From: Mesorhizobium sp. M1D.F.Ca.ET.043.01.1.1
GTDB lineage: Bacteria; Pseudomonadota; Alphaproteobacteria; Rhizobiales; Rhizobiaceae
Assembly: GCF_003952385.1 (NCBI RefSeq)
Contig: NZ_CP034444.1
Location: 6,461,001 to 6,525,000, forward strand
Direction of reading: 5' to 3'
DNA: 64,000 bases
In this document: piece after piece, positions 9,520-18,676 of the stretch
Layout: every line of letters starts with the position of its first letter
Position numbering within the stretch: the stretch's first letter is position 1
Program-made: the position numbers and the translations under genes
Notes under the pieces: generated by a model
Told to the model about the DNA's origin: nothing
The model's database searches: none
The model's input: only the letters and a program-made list of their open reading frames with translations

Positions 9520-9879
9520 ATGCAGCGGCTGATCGACGCTTTCATCAATTCGGTGCGGGCTTTCCGCAAGCTGGCTGCCCATGAAAAGGCATTCCAGCAG
9601 GAATTGTTGCTGCTTGCGCTGGCCCTGCCGGCCGGTTGGTTCATCTCGGTATCCTGGCGCGGCTATGCCTTGCTGATCGGCGCGGTTCTGCTCCTGATCA
9701 TGGTCGAGGTGCTCAACACAGGCATCGAGGCGGCGTGCGACGCTATTTCCCGCGAGTTCCACATCGACATCCAACTTGCCAAGGATTGCGGCTCGCTGGC
9801 GGTGCTGATTTCGATTGCGATCGCCGCCGGGGTCTGGGGCATCGCCATTGTCGAGCGCCTCATCGGCGCGCCCATCTGA
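9520..9879 (+). CDS. dgkA: Diacylglycerol kinase DgkA
   Basis: A 119-residue integral membrane enzyme with three hydrophobic segments and the DgkA hallmark VEVLNTGIEAACD, followed by LAKDCGSLAVL. It phosphorylates diacylglycerol to phosphatidic acid and so recycles lipid left from cyclic glucan and lipopolysaccharide modification. Length matches the E. coli enzyme. It stands alone, converging with the DedA gene 21 bp away. Confidence 0.92.
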   Translation: MQRLIDAFINSVRAFRKLAAHEKAFQQELLLLALALPAGWFISVSWRGYALLIGAVLLLIMVEVLNTGIEAACDAISREFHIDIQLAKDCGSLAVLISIAIAAGVWGIAIVERLIGAPI

Positions 9880-9900
9880 TCCTGCGCCACGAACGCGGCT

Positions 9901-10509
9901 TTATGAACCCGCCTGATCCTCCCGCGCGTCCTTGGCGCGTTCGCGCCCGGCCAAGTGGTGAGCAACCAGCCAGGCGGCGATAGCGACAATGAGCCCTACG
10001 GCCAGAGCGATGAGCAGCCGCTCGTGACGGGCGAACGCCTGACCGACCATGCGCTCCGCGCCCAATCCGAAGACGTAGCCGACGGTGCTGAACAAAGCAG
10101 CCCAGATCGCCGACGAGATGGCGTTGAGGATGACGAAGCGCGGCACCGATACGGTCGACAGCCCGGCGGCGATGCCGCCGACAAGGCGCATTCCGTAGAC
10201 GTAGCGGTTGGTCAGCACGAAGATGTTGGGATGGGTGTTGAGCAGCCGGTAGGCGCGGCGGAAGCCCGGCCGCTTGCGCAGCCTTACGACATAGGCATGA
10301 TCGGCAAAGCTGCGGCCGAGGGTGAAGAAGAACGTGTCGCCGGCGAAAGCGCCGAGGAACGCGGCCAGGAACGCCTGCCAGAGCACGAATATCTGCTGGT
10401 GGGCGAAGAAGCCGCCGAGGATGGCGGCGCTTTCGCCTTCGGCGACGCAGCCGAGGAAGACCGCGACCAGCCCGTATTGCTCGATGAGACGGTGGATGGC
10501 CTCGCTCAT
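9901..10509 (-). CDS. DedA-family membrane protein
   Basis: A 202-residue multi-pass inner-membrane protein of the DedA (SNARE-associated/VTT) family, implicated in flipping undecaprenyl phosphate and phospholipids. Visible signatures are the N-terminal E...GGFFAHQ block, FAGDTFFFTLGR, and the R.V.G.AAG segment (VYGMRLVGGIAAGLS) with its conserved arginine. Its ATG overlaps the stop of the DUF1003 gene by one base (TGATG), so translation is probably coupled. Confidence 0.88.
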   Translation of the reverse strand: MSEAIHRLIEQYGLVAVFLGCVAEGESAAILGGFFAHQQIFVLWQAFLAAFLGAFAGDTFFFTLGRSFADHAYVVRLRKRPGFRRAYRLLNTHPNIFVLTNRYVYGMRLVGGIAAGLSTVSVPRFVILNAISSAIWAALFSTVGYVFGLGAERMVGQAFARHERLLIALAVGLIVAIAAWLVAHHLAGRERAKDAREDQAGS

Positions 10510-11069
10510 CAGCTTGCCGATCGCGCCGACAGCTTCTCGTCGATCCGCCTGATCTGCTCGGCCATGCGCAGGATCTCGTCGCGCATGCCGATGATCTCGC
10601 TGTGGCGCAACTCGTCGAGCTTCTCATGCAGGGCCATGATCTCGATCTCCGCCTTCAGGTTGACCTGGTAATCATGAGCGGCGTCGATGCGGTCGCGTTC
10701 GGTCTGGCGGTTCTGCGACATCATGATCACGGGCGCCTGCAGCGCGGCGATCATGGAGAGCACCAGGTTCAAGAAGATAAAGGGATACGGATCGAACGCG
10801 TCGCGCGTCAGAAGCCAGACATTGCCGAAGGTCCATAGGATCAGAAAGGCGATGAAGCCGAGGATGAAGGACCATGAACCGCCGATTCTGGCGATGGTGT
10901 CGGCGACACGATCGCCAAAGGTCTGGTGAAAGGCGACCGCCTTGTTGGTGTCGCTGGTGACGGTCGTGCGATCGATAGCGCTTTGCAGCACCCGGCTCTC
11001 GAGGGCGCTAAGACCGTCTGGCTTTTGCTTCAGCCAGCGGTTCGCCAGATCCTCGACCGTCTTGTTCAT
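10509..11069 (-). CDS. DUF1003 membrane protein
   Basis: A 186-residue protein with two adjacent hydrophobic segments (about residues 65–85 and 98–118) and the family block NLVLSMIAALQAPVIMMSQNRQ. The charged C-terminal tail (about 130–186) is predicted to be a cytoplasmic coiled coil. Function of the family is unknown. I chose MNKTVEDLANRW because GGAGAGG lies 5–6 bp upstream. A further upstream start at 11111 would run into a repeat. It forms a two-gene operon with the DedA gene. Confidence 0.85.
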   Translation of the reverse strand: MNKTVEDLANRWLKQKPDGLSALESRVLQSAIDRTTVTSDTNKAVAFHQTFGDRVADTIARIGGSWSFILGFIAFLILWTFGNVWLLTRDAFDPYPFIFLNLVLSMIAALQAPVIMMSQNRQTERDRIDAAHDYQVNLKAEIEIMALHEKLDELRHSEIIGMRDEILRMAEQIRRIDEKLSARSAS

Positions 11070-11102
11070 CGTCCTCTCCGTCGCCACGCTTGCATATTTG
11101 CT

Positions 11103-11151
11103 TCTACGCATCCCAGACGGAAAACCGCGGCGCGCCTTTCCCGGAATTGCT
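11103..11151 (+). repeat. Degenerate copy of the dispersed palindromic repeat
   Basis: It carries the recognisable core GACGGAAAACCGC followed by CCCGGAATTGCT. This is the right-hand module of the repeat seen in better form at 21.5, 37.1, 42.4, 59.0 and 62.1 kb. It lies between divergent genes. Confidence 0.6.
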
Positions 11152-11222
11152 CATAGAGGAGAGGTAGAGGGTACCGGCCTGGACGGGAAGTGATAGATTG
11201 GTCTGAACAGGCGAGGGCGGAG

Positions 11223-11936
11223 ATGGCCGATTTCCAGAAAATTCGTGCCCGGGCGGCAAAGCGCAAGGGCGGTGAAGAGGCGTTGGCGTCGCTGCTTGGA
11301 CCGATGCCCGACAATGCCGCGGTGGCGAAAGTTCCCGATGACCGCATCCTCTCCACCATGGCCGAGCGGATCTTTGCCGCCGGCTTCGTCTGGCGCGTCA
11401 TCGAGCAGAAGTGGCCGGGCTTCGAGGAGGCGTTCCTCGGTTTCGAGCCAAAGCGGCTCCTGTTCCAGCCGGACGATTTCTGGCACGAGCTGGCATCCGA
11501 CAAGCGCATCGTGCGCAATCCGCAGAAGATCAAATCCGTTCGGGACAATGCCGCCTTCGTCGACCGCGTCTCGAAGGAACATGGCAGCTTCGGCAAGTTC
11601 CTTGCCCAATGGCCGGCCGACGACCAGGTCGGACTGACCGCCTATCTCGGCAAGCATGGCAGCCGGCTTGGCGGCAATACCGGCCAGTATTTCCTGCGCT
11701 GGCTGGAGTGGGACACGTTCGTCATCTCGGCCGACATGGCGGCAGCGCTGCGCGACGCCGGCCTAGACATCGCCGAAAGCCCGACGTCCAAGCGGGATCT
11801 CGACAAGATCCAGGCCCAGATCAACCAATGGTCGTCCGAGAGCGGGCTGCCGCGACGGCACATCTCGCGCATCCTGGCGATGTCGATCGGTGAGAACCGC
11901 TCCGTGGAAGCGCTAAGCGAGTACATGAACGACTAG
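11223..11936 (+). CDS. DNA-3-methyladenine glycosylase I-like (HhH base-excision) protein
   Basis: A 237-residue helical protein resembling rhizobial proteins annotated as 3-methyladenine DNA glycosylases. Features are RILSTMAERIFAAGFVWRVIE early on and the C-terminal GLPRRHISRILAMSIGEN. Tag-type enzymes remove N3-methyladenine. The classical zinc-binding residues of E. coli Tag are not obvious, so activity is uncertain. I chose MADFQKIRARA, which has GGGCGGAG just upstream; an in-frame GTG at 11190 would add 11 residues. It is followed by a 24-bp tandem repeat. Confidence 0.7.
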   Translation: MADFQKIRARAAKRKGGEEALASLLGPMPDNAAVAKVPDDRILSTMAERIFAAGFVWRVIEQKWPGFEEAFLGFEPKRLLFQPDDFWHELASDKRIVRNPQKIKSVRDNAAFVDRVSKEHGSFGKFLAQWPADDQVGLTAYLGKHGSRLGGNTGQYFLRWLEWDTFVISADMAAALRDAGLDIAESPTSKRDLDKIQAQINQWSSESGLPRRHISRILAMSIGENRSVEALSEYMND

Positions 11937-11958
11937 GCCTGATCGGCGAGATACCGCT

Positions 11959-12022
11959 ATCGAAACGATCGATCGGGATACAATCGAAACGATCGATCGG
12001 GATACGATCGAAACGATCGATC
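11959..12022. repeat. 24-bp tandem repeat, about 2.7 units
   Basis: Units start at 11959, 11983 and 12007, a strict 24-bp period. Each contains ATCGAAACGATCGATCGG, which includes the palindrome CGATCGATCG (truncated in the last unit). The array lies between the glycosylase stop and nadE. Confidence 0.9.
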
Positions 12023-12080
12023 CTAGTTGGCACAAGCAATCGCCATTGCCCGGCAATTTCCGCCACGCTAAACCCGGTAC

Positions 12081-13760
12081 ATGATCCAGACCGCTCCAGA
12101 CATCCTGCGCATCGCTGTCGCCCAATTGAACCCGACTGTCGGCGAAGTCGCCGGCAATCTCGCCAAGGCGCGCGAGGCGAGGGCGGACGCGGCACGCCAG
12201 GGCGCCGACCTGGTGCTCTATACGGAGCTGTTCCTCGCCGGCTATCCGCCGGAAGACCTGGTGCTGAAGCCGGCCTTCCTGAAAGCCTGCGAAAAGGCGG
12301 CACAGGATTTCGCCAAGGATACCGCCGACGGCGGTCCCGGCGTCATCATCGGCACGCCGCTGAAGCGCAAGTCGGGCACGCACAATTCGATCGTCTTCGC
12401 CGACGGCGGCAAGATCATTGCCGAGCGCTACAAGCTCGACCTGCCGAACTATGGCGAGTTCGACGAAAAGCGCGTCTTCCAGGCCGGACCGGAGCTGCAA
12501 GGGCCGGTGAATTTCCGCGGCGTGCGCATCGGTATCCCGATCTGCGAGGACATCTGGGGCGACATCGCGGTCTGCGAGACGCTGGCCGAAAGCGGCGCCG
12601 AGATCCTGCTTGTGCCGAACGGCTCGCCCTACTACCGCGCCAAGATCGACGTCCGCCACCAGGTCGTCATCCGGCAGGTCATCGAAACCGGCCTGCCGAT
12701 GATCTACGCCAACCAGCTCGGCGGCCAGGACGAGCTCATCTTCGACGGCGCGTCGTTTGCCATCGGCGCCGACAAGACGCTTGCCTTCCAGATGAGCCAG
12801 TTCGAGGAGGCGGTCGACGTCACCACCTGGAAGAGAAAAGGCGAGACCTGGGCCTGCTCGGAAGGGCCGATGTCGAAAATCCCCGACCGCGAGGAGGCCG
12901 ACTACCGCGCCTGCATGCTCGGCCTGCGCGACTACGTCAACAAGAACGGCTTCAAGAACGTGGTGCTCGGCCTCTCCGGCGGCATCGACTCGGCGATCTG
13001 CGCGGCCTTGGCCGTCGATGCGCTCGGCGAGGAGCGGCTGCGCACCATCATGATGCCCTATCGCTACACCTCGAAGGACTCGCTGAAGGACGCCGAGGAC
13101 TGCGCCCGCGCGCTCGGCTGCCGCTACGACATCGTGCCGATCTCCGAGCCGGTCGAAGGTTTCAAGCATGCGCTGACGCAGCTTTTCGAGGGCACCCAGG
13201 AAGGCATCACCGAAGAAAACCTGCAGAGCCGTGCGCGCGGCACGATCCTGATGGCAATCTCCAACAAATTCGGCTCGATGGTCGTCACCACCGGCAACAA
13301 GAGTGAAATGTCGGTCGGCTATGCCACGCTCTATGGCGACATGAACGGCGGCTTCAACCCGATCAAGGACCTCTACAAGATGCAGGTCTATGCGCTGTCG
13401 CGCTGGCGCAACACGCATGTGCCGCCGGGCGCCCTCGGCCCGTCGGGCGAGGTGATCCCGAAGAACATCATCGACAAGGCTCCGTCGGCGGAACTGCGCG
13501 AGAACCAGACCGATCAGGATTCGCTGCCGCCCTATCCGGTGCTGGACGACATCCTCGAATGCCTGGTCGAGAACGAGATGGGCGTCGACGACATCGTCGC
13601 GCGCGGCCATGACCGGGCGACGGTGACGCGCGTCGAGCATCTGCTCTACATAGCGGAGTACAAGCGCCGGCAGGCGGCGCCGGGCGTGAAGATCACAAGG
13701 AAGAATTTCGGCCGCGACCGCCGCTACCCGATCACCAACCGGTTCCGCGATCGCGGCTAG
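12081..13760 (+). CDS. nadE: Glutamine-dependent NAD+ synthetase
   Basis: A 559-residue two-domain enzyme for the last step of NAD synthesis, amidating deamido-NAD with glutamine nitrogen. The N-terminal nitrilase-like glutaminase domain shows its triad: the glutamate in YTELFLAGYPPEDL, the lysine in YKLDLPNYGEFDE, and the cysteine in IPICEDIWG. The C-terminal synthetase domain has the ATP pyrophosphatase loop LGLSGGIDSA (about residue 297) and TTGNKSEMSVGYATLYGD. Length is that of the bacterial two-domain form. The 24-bp repeat array lies upstream. Confidence 0.96.
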   Translation: MIQTAPDILRIAVAQLNPTVGEVAGNLAKAREARADAARQGADLVLYTELFLAGYPPEDLVLKPAFLKACEKAAQDFAKDTADGGPGVIIGTPLKRKSGTHNSIVFADGGKIIAERYKLDLPNYGEFDEKRVFQAGPELQGPVNFRGVRIGIPICEDIWGDIAVCETLAESGAEILLVPNGSPYYRAKIDVRHQVVIRQVIETGLPMIYANQLGGQDELIFDGASFAIGADKTLAFQMSQFEEAVDVTTWKRKGETWACSEGPMSKIPDREEADYRACMLGLRDYVNKNGFKNVVLGLSGGIDSAICAALAVDALGEERLRTIMMPYRYTSKDSLKDAEDCARALGCRYDIVPISEPVEGFKHALTQLFEGTQEGITEENLQSRARGTILMAISNKFGSMVVTTGNKSEMSVGYATLYGDMNGGFNPIKDLYKMQVYALSRWRNTHVPPGALGPSGEVIPKNIIDKAPSAELRENQTDQDSLPPYPVLDDILECLVENEMGVDDIVARGHDRATVTRVEHLLYIAEYKRRQAAPGVKITRKNFGRDRRYPITNRFRDRG

Positions 13761-14130
13761 GCACACGCGCAGATAGCATTGTTGCAAAATCGTCTCAGTG
13801 GTTGAGCCAGATTTGTTTTTGACAACGGTTCGCCTTGGCGGCCGATCGAAGCATCCCTATAAGAGCCTCTCCGCGATTCCCTTCCGGGAGGACCGTATGC
13901 CAGGATTTGACATCGTTATGCGAGGCCGCGAAGCCTAGGTCTGCACCGGCCGCCCGAAGCCCCTTCGGACAGCCAGATGCAGAGCGGGCCTTTGCCGCTG
14001 CCGGTCGCCGCCTTCAGGCGGGCGCCCCACCCATACCGAACCTCCGCATTCCCAGTCGCCAAAAGGCGCCGCCGCGGGTTTCCAATTTTGACTTTACCGG
14101 GACCGGGCCTGTCTGCGCCCGGATGACATC
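13761..14130 (+). other. Leader region of the ABC exporter gene
   Basis: 370 bp without a standard gene. It contains a 13-codon ORF at 13897–13938 (MPGFDIVMRGREA) with a GGGAGGACC ribosome site, and downstream several GC-rich self-complementary blocks. A TTGACA is at 13819 but has no well-spaced –10. A short translated leader with hairpins would fit attenuation or a regulated leader, but this is speculative. Confidence 0.3.
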
Positions 14131-15936
14131 ATGGCTCGTTTCAAGATCGATCTGCGCGCCAGCGCCTTCCGCAGCGTGCTCGGATTCACGTTCAGTCACT
14201 GGCGCCGCCAGCCGTGGCGGCTGTCGCTCATCGTGGGCGCATTCCTGCTCTCGACGCTCGCCGACGTGCTGACGCCGCTCTACTCCGGCCGCCTGGTCGA
14301 CGCGGTCGCCAGCAGCGCAGGCGCCGACGAGGTGGCATGGCACGCCGCAACGACGGCGTTCTCCATCCTGATGGCGCTGGCGCTCAGCGGCGTCGTGCTG
14401 CGCAATGTCGCCTTCATGTGGATCGTCGAACTGACGCTGAAGATGATGTCGGACATCGCCGCCGACGCCTTCCACCGCGTCCAGCGTTTTTCGACGGATT
14501 GGCACGCCAACAGCTTCGCCGGCTCGACCGTGCGCAAGATCACGCGCGGCATGTGGGCACTCGACCTGCTCAACGACACGATCCTGATCGCGCTGCTGCC
14601 GTCGCTCGTCATGCTCGTCGGGTCGACGCTGCTGCTCGGCTGGTTCTGGCCGATGATGGGATTGTTGGTCGCCGTCGGCTCGGTGCTGTTCATCGCCGTC
14701 ACCGCCATGCTGTCGCTCGGCTATGTCGCGCCGGCGGCACGCCTTGCCAACAGCTGGGACACGCGGCTCGGCGGGGCGCTGGCCGACGCGGTGAGCTGCA
14801 ACGCGGTCGTCAAGGGTTTTGGCGCCGAGCTTCGCGAGGAAGCGCGGTTTGCCCGCGTGGTCGCCAAATGGCGCCTGCGCACGGGCCGCACCTGGGTGCG
14901 CGGCACGCTCAACGGCACCACGCAAGGCACGATGCTGCTCCTGATGAGGGCAGCCGTGATCGGCCTCGCGCTCATGCTCTGGACATGGGGCCAGGCGAGC
15001 GCCGGCGATATCGCCTTCGTGCTGACCTCGTTCTTCGTCCTGCAAGGCTATCTGCGCGATATCGGCACGCATATCCGCAACCTGCAGCGCTCGATCAACG
15101 ACATGGAGGAACTGGTCGACTTCCAGTCGGAGCCGCTCGGCATCGAGGACCGGCCCGGCGCGGCGCCGATCCGGATCACCAAAGGCCGCATCGCGTTCGA
15201 CAAGGTGACGTTCCACTACGGCAACCACCGGCTGCCGCTCTATCGCGACTTCTCGGTCGAGATCGCGGCGGGCGAACGCATCGGACTCGTCGGGCATTCG
15301 GGATCGGGCAAGACGACTTTCGTCAAGCTGATCCAGCGCCTCTACGACGTGAATGCGGGCCGGATCCTGATCGACTGCCAGGATATCGCACAAGTTACGC
15401 AGGCATCGCTGCGCAGCCAGATCGCCATCGTCCAGCAGGAGCCGATCCTGTTCCACCGGTCGCTGGCCGAGAACATCGCCTATGCCAGGCCGGGCGCCAC
15501 CCAGGCAGAGATCGAGCACGCGGCGAAACTCGCCAGCGCGCACGACTTCATCGCCAACCTGCCCAAGGGTTACGGAACCCTGGTCGGCGAACGCGGCGTG
15601 AAGCTGTCGGGCGGCGAGCGCCAGCGCGTGGCGATCGCGCGCGCCTTCCTGGCCGATGCGCGCATCCTGATCCTGGACGAGGCGACATCCAGCCTCGATT
15701 CCGAGTCGGAAGTGCTCATCCAAAAGGCGATGGAGCGGCTGATGGTCGGGCGCACGACCTTGGTCATCGCACACCGGCTCTCGACGGTCAGGGCGCTCGA
15801 CCGGCTGCTGGTCTTCGATCGCGGCCGCATCGTCGAGGAAGGATCGCATGACGAGCTGATCCGGCTGAACGGCGGCATCTACCGGCGGTTGTTCGAGCGC
15901 CAGGCGCTGGAGCTGACCAAAGGGCTCGTCATGTGA
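14131..15936 (+). CDS. ABC exporter, fused permease and ATPase
   Basis: A 601-residue half-transporter. Residues 1–330 form a six-helix ABC exporter membrane domain; the rest is the nucleotide-binding domain. Visible motifs are GHSGSGKTTF (Walker A), a Q-loop in VQQEPILFHRSL, LSGGERQR (signature), ILILDEATSSLD (Walker B) and the H-loop IAHRLS. It should act as a homodimer exporting lipid, drug or peptide. Substrate cannot be told from sequence, and no partner gene is adjacent. A hairpin follows. Confidence 0.92.
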   Translation: MARFKIDLRASAFRSVLGFTFSHWRRQPWRLSLIVGAFLLSTLADVLTPLYSGRLVDAVASSAGADEVAWHAATTAFSILMALALSGVVLRNVAFMWIVELTLKMMSDIAADAFHRVQRFSTDWHANSFAGSTVRKITRGMWALDLLNDTILIALLPSLVMLVGSTLLLGWFWPMMGLLVAVGSVLFIAVTAMLSLGYVAPAARLANSWDTRLGGALADAVSCNAVVKGFGAELREEARFARVVAKWRLRTGRTWVRGTLNGTTQGTMLLLMRAAVIGLALMLWTWGQASAGDIAFVLTSFFVLQGYLRDIGTHIRNLQRSINDMEELVDFQSEPLGIEDRPGAAPIRITKGRIAFDKVTFHYGNHRLPLYRDFSVEIAAGERIGLVGHSGSGKTTFVKLIQRLYDVNAGRILIDCQDIAQVTQASLRSQIAIVQQEPILFHRSLAENIAYARPGATQAEIEHAAKLASAHDFIANLPKGYGTLVGERGVKLSGGERQRVAIARAFLADARILILDEATSSLDSESEVLIQKAMERLMVGRTTLVIAHRLSTVRALDRLLVFDRGRIVEEGSHDELIRLNGGIYRRLFERQALELTKGLVM

Positions 15937-15943
15937 GACGAAT

Positions 15944-15967
15944 GGCATCCGGCTTCGGCCGGGTGCC
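15944..15967. terminator. Hairpin between convergent genes, possible terminator
   Basis: A 10-bp stem with one G·U pair closes on a TTCG tetraloop between the ABC exporter and the PilZ gene. The T-tract is poor, so terminator function is only likely. Confidence 0.5.
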
Positions 15968-15989
15968 TTCCTGCCTCGCCGGCAGACCG

Positions 15990-16301
15990 TCAGCCGTAAT
16001 GGAGCCTGGGCTTGGGCTCCGTGCCGGTGAACTTGACGCCGACGCGGTCATTGCGGCGCCAGCGGACTTCCGCCCGATAGGCCACGCCATCGAGCGGAAC
16101 ATAGAGCAGGAAATGATCGGGGACGCGCGATTCCGGCGCGACTTTCAGTTCGGCGCCTCCGGGGTTCTGATTGCGCACCGTGCAACTGACCTCGGAATTC
16201 TGGATGCTGGTGATGATCGTCCCACCCTTGAGCACGCGCTGGCGATGCTCGCGCCGGTGTTCGCCGGAGTTCTCTTCGAGTGGCTGCGTGGAGTTCGTCA
16301 T
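15990..16301 (-). CDS. PilZ-domain protein
   Basis: A 103-residue single PilZ domain. It has an arginine-rich N-terminal switch (HRREHRQR), which in the family contacts c-di-GMP. The second motif, normally (D/N)xSxxG, reads NQNPGG, with N in place of S, so ligand affinity may be altered. The ATG used gives MTNSTQ; a TTG directly precedes it. It may respond to c-di-GMP made by cyclases such as the GGDEF protein at 7.6–8.7 kb, but no direct link is shown. Confidence 0.8.
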   Translation of the reverse strand: MTNSTQPLEENSGEHRREHRQRVLKGGTIITSIQNSEVSCTVRNQNPGGAELKVAPESRVPDHFLLYVPLDGVAYRAEVRWRRNDRVGVKFTGTEPKPRLHYG

Positions 16302-16407
16302 CAATCGATGCCGTTAGCCGAATCGCCATTTCATCGGCAAGCAAATCATCGGTGCGCCTGCTCGGCAACGCGCGGTTTGCCCACCAAGCGCACAAATAAT
16401 TGATGAC

Positions 16408-16866
16408 TCAGGCGAATTTGTGAGGGTCAGCGCAGAAATAGGCGATGATCTGGCAAAGATCGGGCTCGTTGACCATGCGGACGGCCTCGGCGCAGCCGAC
16501 CCATTTGCGGGTGCGCGCGCGCTTTTCCTTCCAGCGGTCGGCAACGCGGTCGACCTTGAGCGGGAATACCAGGACCTCGCAAGGCACTTCCTCGCCGGAT
16601 GCCAGGACCTTGCCGTAGAAATAGCGGCCGGCTTCGAGATGCGAAACGGTGCCGCGCAATCCCGCTTCTTCGCCCGCTTCGCGGGCGGCGGCTTCGCATA
16701 AAGGCTCCCTGGCTTCCGGCCAGCCTTTCGGCAGCACCCAACGCCCGGTATCGCGGCTGGTGATCAGCATGATCTCGACGCCGTTCTCATTCTCTCGCCA
16801 AGGCAAGGCAGCAACCTGCAGGCGGCAAGGCGCCGTGCCGAAGAGTCTGCGGACTCTTTCGGCCAT
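16408..16866 (-). CDS. Nudix hydrolase (diphosphoinositol polyphosphate phosphatase-like)
   Basis: A 152-residue single-domain Nudix protein. The Nudix box is complete: GWPEAREPLCEAAAREAGEE followed by AGL. WVLPKG precedes it, as in MutT/Ap4A-type and diphosphoinositol-type hydrolases. The substrate is a nucleoside diphosphate linked to another moiety, but it cannot be named. I chose MAERVRRLFG; an in-frame ATG 30 bp upstream is possible. It stands alone. Confidence 0.86.
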   Translation of the reverse strand: MAERVRRLFGTAPCRLQVAALPWRENENGVEIMLITSRDTGRWVLPKGWPEAREPLCEAAAREAGEEAGLRGTVSHLEAGRYFYGKVLASGEEVPCEVLVFPLKVDRVADRWKEKRARTRKWVGCAEAVRMVNEPDLCQIIAYFCADPHKFA

Positions 16867-17101
16867 TTGGTTGTGCGTCGTCGGCCTCGTCAACATCGAA
16901 GAAGCTGCTCCAGCCTCCAGAATCGTTTGCCACCTTACGAATCTTACGGCGAATTATGAGGTTTAAAAGTAAAAAACTTCACTCGTTCTGGAAAATCCCC
17001 CAGAAAAAGTCGATCTCACCAAGTAGTTGCGCCCATGAACCGCAATTCTACGGCAGGGGCGCGCCTTCGCGGCCTGTTTCTGTGGAAGATATGGCGGTCA
17101 C

Positions 17102-17602
17102 TCAACCGGCGTGATCGTCGGCGATCGGCTTCTGGTAGGTGAAGCCCATGTCCCACGGGAAGTAGATCCAGGTGTCCTGGCTGACCTCGGTGACGAATGT
17201 ATCGACCAGAGGCCTGCCTTTCGGCTTGGCGTAGACGGTGGCGAAATGCGCCTTCGGCATCATGGCGCGCACGATGCCGGCCGTCTTGCCGGTGTCAGTG
17301 AGGTCGTCGATGATGAGCACGCCGGCGCCGTCATCGGCAAGAAGCGAAGGGGAGATTTCCTTCAGCACCTGCAGCTGACCCTGGCTCGTGTAGTCGTGAT
17401 AGGAGGCGACGCAAACCGTCTCGATGACGCGGATGCCAAGCTCGCGCGAAATGATGGCGGCCGGCACCAGGCCGCCCCGGGTGATGCAGACGATCGCCTT
17501 CCACTGGCCTTTGTTGGTGCCGGAAAGCCGCCAGGCGAGCGCGCGGGCATCGCGGTGGAACTGGTCCCAGGAGACCGGAAAGGCTTTTTCGGGAAGAGAC
17601 AT
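17102..17602 (-). CDS. gpt: Xanthine-guanine phosphoribosyltransferase
   Basis: A 166-residue purine salvage enzyme that converts guanine, xanthine or hypoxanthine with PRPP to the nucleotide. Visible are [18 protein letters not shown] and the PRPP-binding loop [15 protein letters not shown]. The C-terminal YFPWDMGF is typical of Gpt. Length equals the enterobacterial enzyme plus a short extension. GGAAGAG-type purines precede the ATG. It is monocistronic as far as can be seen. Confidence 0.93.
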   Translation of the reverse strand: MSLPEKAFPVSWDQFHRDARALAWRLSGTNKGQWKAIVCITRGGLVPAAIISRELGIRVIETVCVASYHDYTSQGQLQVLKEISPSLLADDGAGVLIIDDLTDTGKTAGIVRAMMPKAHFATVYAKPKGRPLVDTFVTEVSQDTWIYFPWDMGFTYQKPIADDHAG

Positions 17603-17763
17603 GGTTCACGCACTCCGCAAGCGCGCGCCTCGGCGCGCAGGAACATTGGAATGCAGGCGGAATTAGCCGGAAAGCGCCAGCCTTGGCAAGGTGGGATTCA
17701 GCGATGGCTGTGGACTCAAAGCAGGCCGCTTAAATCAGGGGTGCGTTTTACGTTTTTTGATCC

Positions 17764-17815
17764 AAGCATGTCTCTTGACCCCGAAAACCGGCGCCCACTT
17801 TCGGGAGACATGCTT
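17764..17815. repeat. Palindromic intergenic element with AAGCATGTCTC ends
   Basis: Perfect 11-bp inverted ends (AAGCATGTCTC and GAGACATGCTT) flank an inner imperfect palindrome with CCGAAAACCGG and CCCACTTTCGGG. The element overlaps the stop codon of the universal stress protein gene. The foldback could also act as a terminator. I know similar elements from Mesorhizobium intergenic regions. Confidence 0.75.
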
Positions 17816-18647
17816 ATCTCGACAGGAAGACCGCTACGTTTGCCGTGCGCAGCACGGTGCGGGTGACGCCGCCGAACAGAAGCTGGCGCAGCCAGGAATG
17901 GCTGTAAGCGCCGAGCACCAGCAGATCGGCGCCGGATTCGGCAATCCTCTCGTGGATGAGGTCGTCGACCGAGGTTCCCCCCGATTTCTGCACGCAAACG
18001 CTGACATTGGCGCCATGGCGCGACAAGGCAGCCGCGATCTCGGCACCCGCCGCCTCGGGAGCCTCGTCGAGCGTCTCCGGCGGATCGATGACGAGAATGT
18101 CGGTCTTGTCCGCCTCGCTGATGAAGGGGAGGGCGTCGAACGCGGCGCGGGCCGCCTCCTTGCTGCCGTTCCAGGCGAGCAGCACGCGCCTGAAGGTGGT
18201 GACGAGCGGCCCGGCATGCGGAACGACAAGAACCGGCCGGCCTGCGTCGTAGACCAGCGTGTCGACATCAGCGCCCGGATCGCCTCCGGTATCGCGCTGC
18301 GCGGCGATGATCAGGTCAGCCGCCCGCACGCTCGAAATGCCGGTCAGCGCGCTGTCGCCGGAGAAGCTTTCGAGGCTGCGCCACTCGAAGGACAGGCCGG
18401 AATCCTCAATGCGCCTGAGAAACACCGCCTGCAGCTTGTCGGCGCGCTCTTTGTTCATCTCGGCCGAGACCTGCAGGAATTCCGTGTCGGGGAAACCGGT
18501 TGCCGACGTATAGGGGACCGGAAGCGCTTCCCCATGGATGCCGACGAGGTGGCTCTCGAACCGCTCTGCAAGCGGGATGGCGCAGTCGAGCACGCGCTCT
18601 GCGTCCTGCTCGTTCTGGAGAATGGCGACGATGGTCTTGAAGCGCAT
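17814..18647 (-). CDS. Universal stress protein, two tandem UspA domains
   Basis: A 277-residue protein with two UspA folds. The first begins MRFKTIVAILQNEQDAERVL; the second contains VTTFRRVLLAWNGSKEAARA and ends in the ATP-binding-type block LVLGAYSHSWLRQLLFGGVT. Tandem Usp proteins are cytoplasmic stress-responsive nucleotide binders. I chose MRFKTIV over an upstream ATG because GAGGGA lies 6–7 bp before it. Its stop lies inside a palindromic repeat. Confidence 0.88.
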   Translation of the reverse strand: MRFKTIVAILQNEQDAERVLDCAIPLAERFESHLVGIHGEALPVPYTSATGFPDTEFLQVSAEMNKERADKLQAVFLRRIEDSGLSFEWRSLESFSGDSALTGISSVRAADLIIAAQRDTGGDPGADVDTLVYDAGRPVLVVPHAGPLVTTFRRVLLAWNGSKEAARAAFDALPFISEADKTDILVIDPPETLDEAPEAAGAEIAAALSRHGANVSVCVQKSGGTSVDDLIHERIAESGADLLVLGAYSHSWLRQLLFGGVTRTVLRTANVAVFLSR

Positions 18648-18676
18648 GACCGGTCCCTCAGTTTGTCGGCGCAAGC

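Noticed and set aside
11959..12022. CRISPR-like array
   Set aside because: Units are adjacent with no spacers and no cas genes are present.
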